DNA of 64,000 nt from RYN-230 sp963841695 (lineage in GTDB: Bacteria > Actinomycetota > Actinomycetes > Streptosporangiales > Streptosporangiaceae), in NCBI GenBank assembly GCA_963841695.1, contig CAWJDQ010000011.1:1-64000 (forward strand). Direction: 5' to 3'. The notes under the pieces were generated by a model that saw nothing but the letters and a program-made list of their open reading frames with translations, was not told where the DNA came from and did no database searches. Position 1 is the stretch's first letter. Every line of letters begins with the position of its first letter. Below, in pieces: positions 59,224 through 64,000 of this stretch. The position numbers were made by a program, and so were the translations under genes.

Positions 59224-60263
59224 GCAGCAACCTGGAGCGGCGTTACCGGCGGGTGCTGCGGCTGCTGCCCGGCTGGTACCGGCAGCAGTGGGAGCAGGAC
59301 ATGATCGCCGCCTTCCTGGACAGCTGGCTGACTGGCGACCCGGAGACAGACGAGTGCGTCCTTGAGTTCTGCAAGCCCGGCTGGGCGGAGACGGCCAGCG
59401 TGGCCGGCCTGGCCGTCCGGCTGCACCTGGGCGGCCCGCGCACCGCGCGCCGGTACGCGTGGGGACAGGCCATCCGGCGTGCGGTGCTCGCGGTGCTGCT
59501 GGTGCACGCGGTGCTGGCCGTTAACGTGCTGGGGTTCCTGGTGTGGAGCCGCCGTCTGGTCGGCTGGCTGCCCGCGCCGCCGGCGAGCCTGGTGGTCGCG
59601 CCCGGCGGCGTCTGGGACGCGGTGTATTACCTGGTGAGCGTCACCTGGATGGTGACCTTCGTGACGCTGGCCCTCGGGCACTACCGCACTGCCCGGGTCC
59701 TCGCGGCACTGGCCATCGTCCCCGGCCTGGTCGCCTTGCTGCAAGCCCAGCTCACCGGCATCCAGCCGGCGCCGTTCGGGCCGTGGATCTTCTGGGTCCT
59801 CGCCGGCCTGGCCCCGGTCCTGGCCATGACCACGTTCCACCGGGACGCCCCGCCACCCGCGCCCGCACCCTGGCTGCTGGCGCTGCCCGCCGGTTACCTC
59901 CTGGTGTACGGGCCGCTGATGGCGCTGCAGGCGACCGGCAACTCCGCCTGGCTGCCGGACTTCCCCGGGCTGTGCTGCATCCTGGTCAGCCTGGCCTGCC
60001 TGTCCCACGCTCCGAGGGCCCGGTCCGGCCGGGCGGCCTGGACGGGGCTGTGGTCGCTGACCCTGATCCTGCTGGCTGCCGTCGCCGGGGCGTACCGGAT
60101 CGTCACGCTCACCGGCTACCTGCACGACCCGCACCTGATCAACGTGAGCCTGGCCGAACTGCTCATCCTCCTGGTCGCCGTCGCGCTGGTCGCCCCCGAC
60201 GCCGCCCGCGCCCAGGCAGCCACGCCCGCACCGCCGCCCTATCCCCACGCCATGGCTGCCTAG
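59220..60263 (+). CDS. multi-pass membrane protein coupled to PadR
   Basis: A 347-residue protein. The basic N-terminus LERRYRRVLRLLPGWYRQQW followed by MIAAFLD is the conserved opening of actinomycete PadR-linked permease-like proteins. At least seven hydrophobic segments follow (for example AVLAVLLVHAVLAVNVLGFL, VTWMVTFVTLALG, WLLALPAGYLLVYGPLMAL, LTLILLAAVAGAYRIVTL, LLILLVAVALVA). It has no ATPase motif. It is co-translated with PadR and followed 14 bases later by a lipoprotein gene, suggesting a membrane-stress or transport unit. The substrate is unknown. Confidence 0.8.
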   Translation: MSSNLERRYRRVLRLLPGWYRQQWEQDMIAAFLDSWLTGDPETDECVLEFCKPGWAETASVAGLAVRLHLGGPRTARRYAWGQAIRRAVLAVLLVHAVLAVNVLGFLVWSRRLVGWLPAPPASLVVAPGGVWDAVYYLVSVTWMVTFVTLALGHYRTARVLAALAIVPGLVALLQAQLTGIQPAPFGPWIFWVLAGLAPVLAMTTFHRDAPPPAPAPWLLALPAGYLLVYGPLMALQATGNSAWLPDFPGLCCILVSLACLSHAPRARSGRAAWTGLWSLTLILLAAVAGAYRIVTLTGYLHDPHLINVSLAELLILLVAVALVAPDAARAQAATPAPPPYPHAMAA

Positions 60264-60277
60264 GGAGGACCCAGGAC

Positions 60278-60949
60278 ATGCCATGCCAGCCCCCGCCCCG
60301 CCCGCTGTCCGTCCTGGCCAGCGCGCTGACCGCGGCCGGCGTCGTGCTCGCCGTGGCCGGCTGCAGCAACATCACCCCGCTAGGGCCGGACCCGGCGCCA
60401 GTGAGCCTGCCACCGGCACGCGATCTGGGGTCACCGATCACCATGCAAATCATGCGCAGCCAGTCCCCCACTCCAGCCGGCGAGTGCCCGGCGGGCTCTA
60501 TCGCGCTCTTCGGGTCGGAGCCCAACGTGCCGCGGGCCGCGGTAGCTTCGTCACGCCGGGTGCAGGCAGCCACCGGGAGCACGGCCATCCCCACCCCCGC
60601 GGCCACGCCTCCCGCGCACCCGGCGGGCGTGGCGTGCTTCCGTCACGTCGGCACACCGGTGACGATCACTTCCGCAGCCGTCTCCTCGGTCACCACCAGC
60701 CGGAACCAGCCGGGGCCCGCCTCTTACGAATTCGTGGTCGCCTTTGCCACCGCCGATGTGCCGGCGTTGACAGCGCTCATCCGGCAGGCCTACGACTCCG
60801 GCGATGCCCTCGGCATGAGCGTCGCCGGCAAGCTCTGGCAGGCCCCGCAAACACGACGCAAGCTCAACGCGCTCCGGGCGGAACAGGTCAACCTGCTCAG
60901 CAGGACTCAGGCCGTCCAGCTTTACCGCCTGCTGGTCCCGTCCGGCTGA
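60278..60949 (+). CDS. lipoprotein with SecD-head-like C-terminal region
   Basis: A 223-residue lipoprotein from ATG 60278 (GGGAGGA upstream). The lipobox VLAVAGC is at about residues 23-29 after a hydrophobic run. The mature part is Pro/Thr-rich, then YEFVVAFATADVPALTALIR and GMSVAGKLWQAPQ. This resembles the P1-head strand-helix pattern seen in SecD and related secreted proteins (inference). It probably sits on the outer face of the membrane and works with the PadR-linked membrane protein encoded just upstream. Confidence 0.75.
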   Translation: MPCQPPPRPLSVLASALTAAGVVLAVAGCSNITPLGPDPAPVSLPPARDLGSPITMQIMRSQSPTPAGECPAGSIALFGSEPNVPRAAVASSRRVQAATGSTAIPTPAATPPAHPAGVACFRHVGTPVTITSAAVSSVTTSRNQPGPASYEFVVAFATADVPALTALIRQAYDSGDALGMSVAGKLWQAPQTRRKLNALRAEQVNLLSRTQAVQLYRLLVPSG

Positions 60950-60983
60950 TCGCTGCTGCTTCCCGCGCACCGCACTCCCTGGC

Positions 60984-62148
60984 CTACAGGCTGAGGCGGT
61001 CGGCCAGGGCGGCACGGTGCTGGGCTTCGGTGCCGAACAGGACCGCGGAGGTGCGGGCCCGGCGGAAGTACCGGTGCGCCGGGTGCTCCCAGGTGAAGCC
61101 GATCCCGCCGAGCACCTGGATGGCCTCGGCCGTGATGTGCGTGTAGGCGGCCGAGCACTGCAGGCCGGCCACCAGCGCGGCGATCCCGGGGTCACCGTCG
61201 GCGCCTGCCGCCGCCAGCGCCCCGTCCAGGGCGACCCGGGCGCCCTCCAGCGCGACCAGCATGTCCGCGCACTTGTGCTTGATGGCCTGGAACGAGCCGA
61301 TCGGCCGGCCGAACTGGACCCGCTGCTTGGCGTGGCTGACCGCCAGGTCCAGGACCTGCTCGGCGCCGCCGACCGCCTCGGCGGCCAGCGCGGCCACCGC
61401 GGTGTCCAGCACGCGGGCCAGGGCCGCGGTCCCGGATCCGGGCGGCCCGAGCGGCCGGGCCGGCACCGCGCGGAAGCCGAGCCGGGCCAGCGCGCGGGTG
61501 GTGTTGACGGCGGGCATCACCGCGCGGCTCAGCCCGGGCGCGTCGCCCGCCACCCGGTACAGGCCGGTCCCGGCGCTGTCCCGGGCGGCGACCAGCAGCA
61601 CGCCGGCCACGTGACCGTCCACCACGTAGAGCGCCTCGCCGTCCAGGGTGACGCCGCCGGGGGAGCCGGACGCGGTGACGCCGGGCGGCCCCGGGGTGCC
61701 GTCCGCGCGTCCCGCCGGGCCGCAGACCGCCACGGCGGCGAGCAGCCCGCCGGACGCCAGCCGCGGCAGCAGGTCGGCCTGGGCTGCCTCGTCCCCGCTG
61801 GCCAGCAGGGCGGTCACGGCCAGCACGGCCGAGGAGAGGTAGGGGACGGGAGCCAGCACCCGGCCCAGCTCGCACAGGACCAGGCCGGCCTCGGGCAGGC
61901 CGCAGCCCGCGCCGCCGTACCCGGCCGGCACCAGCAGGCCCGGCAGCCCGAGCCTGCCCAGCCCGGCCCACACCGCGGGATCGTGGCCGGCCTGCGGGCC
62001 GGGGACCCGGCCGGCCTTCCGCCAGCGGGAAGTGATCCCGCGCGAACGCGCGGACCATCGCGCGCAGGTCGTCGCGCTCGGCGGCGGAGGTGGCCTGCGC
62101 GGGCGCGGGCGTGGGCGTGGGCTCGGGCACGGGCACGGGCACGGGCAC
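60984..62148 (-). CDS. acyl-CoA dehydrogenase, frameshift near 62027
   Basis: An acyl-CoA dehydrogenase of about 388 residues, the last gene of the tetR-SDR-acad unit. GTG 62148 follows GAGG and sits in a VPVPVP-coding GGGCAC microsatellite. The N-terminal helix SAAERDDLRAMVRAFARDHF leads to a break at the CCC near 62027. Removing one base continues with GPQAGHDPAVWAGLGRLGLP, LLVPAGYGGAGCGLPEAGLV, VSHAKQRVQFGRPIGSFQAI, KHKCADM and AEAIQVLGGIGFTWEHPAHR. The WEH end is of the type found in steroid and other non-fatty-acid FadE pairs. Such enzymes often work as alpha2beta2 with a second dehydrogenase, possibly the one at 63848. Confidence 0.85.
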
Positions 62149-62166
62149 GGGCGTGATCCTCGCGGC

Positions 62167-63093
62167 TCAGCCCGCCACGATGGGCTGGCCCCACATGTCG
62201 CAGTTCGGGGCGGCCTTGGCCACCAGGCCGGGGACGACGGCGCTGAGGTCGGCCGGCGCCCAGGTGCCGGGCTGGCGGACGCCCGGGCCCGAGTGCCAGC
62301 CCTCGGCCACGTTCAGCTCGCTGCCCCAGACGTTGAACACCCGGCCGGTGATCTCCCGGGACTGCTCGCTGCCCAGCCACACCACCAGCGGCGAGACCCG
62401 CTCGGGCGCCAGGTCGTCGGCCCCGCCGGGCCCGTCCAGGCCGGCGCCGTCCAGCACGGGCAGGCCCTCGGTCATCCGGGTGCGGGCCCCGGGTGCGATC
62501 GCGTTGACCGTCACCCCGTAGCGGGCCAGCTCGGCCGCGGCGATCAGCGCGAAACCCGCGATGCCGGCCTTGGCCGCGCCGTAGTTCGCCTGGCCCGGGT
62601 TCCCGTACAGGCCGGAGGGGGAGGACGTGCAGATGACCCGGGCGTCGTTGGCCTGCCCGGCCTTGGCCCGGGCCCGCCAGTACGCGGCCGCGTGCCGGGT
62701 GGGGGCGAACACCCCGCGCAGGTGGGTGTGCATGACCGCGTCCCAGTCGTCCTCGGTCATGTTCACCAGCATCCGGTCGCGCAGGATGCCGGCGTTGTTG
62801 ACCAGCACGTCCAGCCCACCGTAGCTGGCCACGGCGGCCTCGATGAGCCGGGCCGCGCCGTCCCAGCTGGCCACGTCCTCATAGCTGGCCACGGCCTCGC
62901 CGCCCAGCCCGCGGACCTCGGCGGCCACCGCGTCGGCGGGCCCGTGGTCCCCGCCGGTGCCGTCCCGCTCCACGCCGGTGTCGTTGACGACCAGCCGGGC
63001 GCCCTCGCGGGCGAAGGCGAGCGCGTGCGCCCGGCCCAGGCCGCGGCCGGCCCCGGTGATGATCACGACCCGGCCCGCGCAGATCCCGCTCAT
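62167..63093 (-). CDS. SDR family 3-hydroxyacyl-CoA dehydrogenase-like protein (MFE-2 type)
   Basis: A 308-residue SDR of the peroxisomal MFE-2-like subgroup: VVIITGAGRGLGRAHALAFA, REGARLVVNDTGVERDGTGG and DVLVNNAGILRDRMLVNMTE. The catalytic Ser is in VICTSSPSGLYGNPG, and Tyr/Lys in QANYGAAKAGIAGFALIAAA. The last 60 residues (RVFNVWGSELNVAEGWHSGP) are the usual tail of this group. It would oxidise a 3-hydroxyacyl-CoA with NAD. The ATG at 63093 overlaps the tetR stop by four bases, so it is co-translated with the regulator. Confidence 0.93.
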   Translation of the reverse strand: MSGICAGRVVIITGAGRGLGRAHALAFAREGARLVVNDTGVERDGTGGDHGPADAVAAEVRGLGGEAVASYEDVASWDGAARLIEAAVASYGGLDVLVNNAGILRDRMLVNMTEDDWDAVMHTHLRGVFAPTRHAAAYWRARAKAGQANDARVICTSSPSGLYGNPGQANYGAAKAGIAGFALIAAAELARYGVTVNAIAPGARTRMTEGLPVLDGAGLDGPGGADDLAPERVSPLVVWLGSEQSREITGRVFNVWGSELNVAEGWHSGPGVRQPGTWAPADLSAVVPGLVAKAAPNCDMWGQPIVAG

Positions 63094-63773
63094 GCGTGTG
63101 TCCTCTCCAGCAGCCCGATCGCGCGGGCCCACAGGCCGGTCAGCTCGTCGGTGGCCTTGTCCAGGTCGAAGTCCTCGCCCTGGGCGCACCAGGTGTAGGC
63201 GAACCGGCTGACCATGCCGGTGAGCGCGTGCGCCGCGTAGCGCGGGTCGAGGGACGGGTCGGCCAGGCCCGCTTCCTGCAGGCCGCGCAGGGACTTCTCG
63301 GCCCGGGTGACGAACGCCACCTTGGCCTCGAGCAGCAGGTTGGCCATGTCCGGGACGATCGCCGCGGCGTTCTCCCAGATCACCATCAGCTTGCTGTTCG
63401 CCCGGTAGGTCTGCAGGTAGCGGCGGTTCGCCGCGCGCAGCGCTTCGACCGGGTCCCGGCCGCCGCGGCGGCCCTGGTACTGCGCGGCCCCCGCACCGAG
63501 CAGCTCGGACTCCAGCTGCAGGATGACCGCGCGCAGCGCCGATTCCTTGGAGTCGAAGTAGGTGTAGAAGGTGCCGTGCGCGGCGCCCGCCTCCTCGGCG
63601 ATGTCGGTGATGCGGGCCTCGATGAAGCCGTCCCGCTCGAACACCCGCCGCGCCGCGGCGATCAGTGCCTCGCGGGTCCGGCGGCCACGGTCGCTGAGCT
63701 GCTCGGGTGGTTTGGGGGAGCCGCCGGCCGGTACGGAATCGGCAGTCCGGGATCGCGCCATGGGACCTGACAT
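63090..63773 (-). CDS. TetR-family regulator of the acyl-CoA locus
   Basis: A 227-residue TetR protein. A disordered leader (about 1-28) precedes the helix-turn-helix: ARITDIAEEAGAAHGTFYTY then FDSKESALRAVILQLESELL. The C-terminal ligand domain includes RYLQTYRANSKLMVIWENAA and a WCAQGEDFDLD end, as in KstR2-like/fatty-acid-type TetR regulators. Operator copy D lies 10 bases upstream of its start, between it and an acyl-CoA dehydrogenase gene. The same motif is found at three other promoters in the window, so this is the likely local repressor. The ligand is presumably an acyl-CoA. Confidence 0.92.
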   Translation of the reverse strand: MSGPMARSRTADSVPAGGSPKPPEQLSDRGRRTREALIAAARRVFERDGFIEARITDIAEEAGAAHGTFYTYFDSKESALRAVILQLESELLGAGAAQYQGRRGGRDPVEALRAANRRYLQTYRANSKLMVIWENAAAIVPDMANLLLEAKVAFVTRAEKSLRGLQEAGLADPSLDPRYAAHALTGMVSRFAYTWCAQGEDFDLDKATDELTGLWARAIGLLERTHA

Positions 63774-63782
63774 TAGTCGAAC

Positions 63783-63798
63783 TTGACGTCGGAATCAA
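63783..63798. promoter_or_regulatory. TetR-regulon operator, copy D
   Basis: TTGACGTCGGAATCAA, dyad TTGA-N3-CG-N3-TCAA, lies 10 bases upstream of the tetR start and 50 bases upstream of the divergent acyl-CoA dehydrogenase. Three other copies share 14 of 16 positions with it. This is the best reference copy. Confidence 0.8.
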
Positions 63799-63847
63799 GT
63801 TCGGCTTAGATGAGAGACCGTTCCGCTCATGACGCGTGAGGAGTCTG

Positions 63848-64000
63848 ATGGATTTCGAGTTCTCCGCGCGGTCGGCGCAGCTTCAGCGGGAACTTCTGGC
63901 CTTCATGGACAGCCACGTGTACCCGGCTGAGGAGCTGTACGAGAGCCAGCTCGCCGCCTCGGGGGACCCGCACAGCCAGCCGCCGGTCATGGAGGAGCTC
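63848..64000 (+). CDS. acyl-CoA dehydrogenase, 5' part only
   Basis: ATG 63848 after GTGAGGAG. The first 51 residues are visible: DFEFSARSAQLQRELLAFMD, SHVYPAEELYESQLAAS, then PVMEEL at the window edge. This is the N-terminal helical opening of the ACAD11-type acyl-CoA dehydrogenases. It is divergent from tetR under operator D and may pair with the dehydrogenase at 60984. The rest lies outside the window. Confidence 0.82.
   Translation, partial: MDFEFSARSAQLQRELLAFMDSHVYPAEELYESQLAASGDPHSQPPVMEEL

Noticed and set aside
1..64000. rRNA or tRNA genes, insertion sequences, prophage
   Set aside because: I saw no cloverleaf-like sequence with a CCA-adjacent stem, no transposase or integrase motifs and no phage structural genes. 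A tRNA search program would be the decisive check.

Overview
The window is high-GC DNA (many genes start with GTG, intergenic gaps are short, and there are 4-bp ATGA/GTGA overlaps). The protein families point to an aerobic filamentous actinomycete: an Lsr2-like protein, a DUF397 protein, DUF1707, a WS/DGAT acyltransferase, an RsbW-type ATPase, a Fur/catalase pair, and many TetR, PadR, MarR and LysR regulators. I cannot fix the genus. It is ordinary chromosome-type metabolic DNA. I see no rRNA, tRNA, IS element, prophage or CRISPR array.

Layout. 0-1.6 kb: RsbW-like ATPase, SnoaL-like protein, small conserved protein. 1.6-6.7 kb: complete phenylacetyl-CoA epoxidase operon paaABCDE (minus strand), divergent from a paaI-type thioesterase and a TetR regulator, with two related palindromes in the shared promoter. 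6.7-10.2 kb: two divergent, paralogous secreted proteins, one carrying CHRD-like domains and one with a broken frame. 10.3-25.4 kb: mixed housekeeping and accessory genes (DinB, NarL-type two-component system, SPFH protein, NUDIX, peroxiredoxin, DUF397, Lsr2-like, MOSC, methyltransferase, WS/DGAT, glutamine amidotransferase, DUF1003-like, amidase, DUF1707, PadR). 25.6-27.6 kb: Fur/CatR-type repressor plus catalase, followed by a strong terminator. 27.9-44 kb: acyl-CoA dehydrogenase, transketolase, DNA ligase overlapping a tandem-repeat acidic protein, SDR, crotonase, CoA transferase, MarR-VOC fusion, beta-lactamase-family protein, LysR/MFS pair, amidase.

44-64 kb is a dense acyl-CoA locus: NTF2-flavin monooxygenase, carotenoid oxygenase, three AMP-forming acyl-CoA synthetases, phosphotransferase, crotonase, alpha-methylacyl-CoA racemase-like protein, a lone ketosynthase, two acyl-CoA dehydrogenases, a MFE-type SDR and a TetR regulator. 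Four copies of one 16-bp motif (dyad TTGA-N3-CG-N3-TCAA) sit in front of these genes, including between the TetR gene and its divergent neighbour. The locus therefore looks like one TetR-controlled catabolic (or acyl-modification) regulon. The substrate is unknown. The presence of carotenoid oxygenase, flavin monooxygenase and beta-oxidation enzymes suggests an isoprenoid, apocarotenoid or aryl-alkenyl compound.

An important caveat is that about ten genes contain single-base frameshifts, often an extra G in a GGG run, while the protein on both sides remains family-like. This rate is too high for ordinary gene decay and suggests residual indel errors in the assembly. Annotated breaks should be treated as provisional. 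A second recurring trait is in-frame minisatellites inside coding regions (6, 15, 18 and 30 bp units) and short duplications spanning stop codons.
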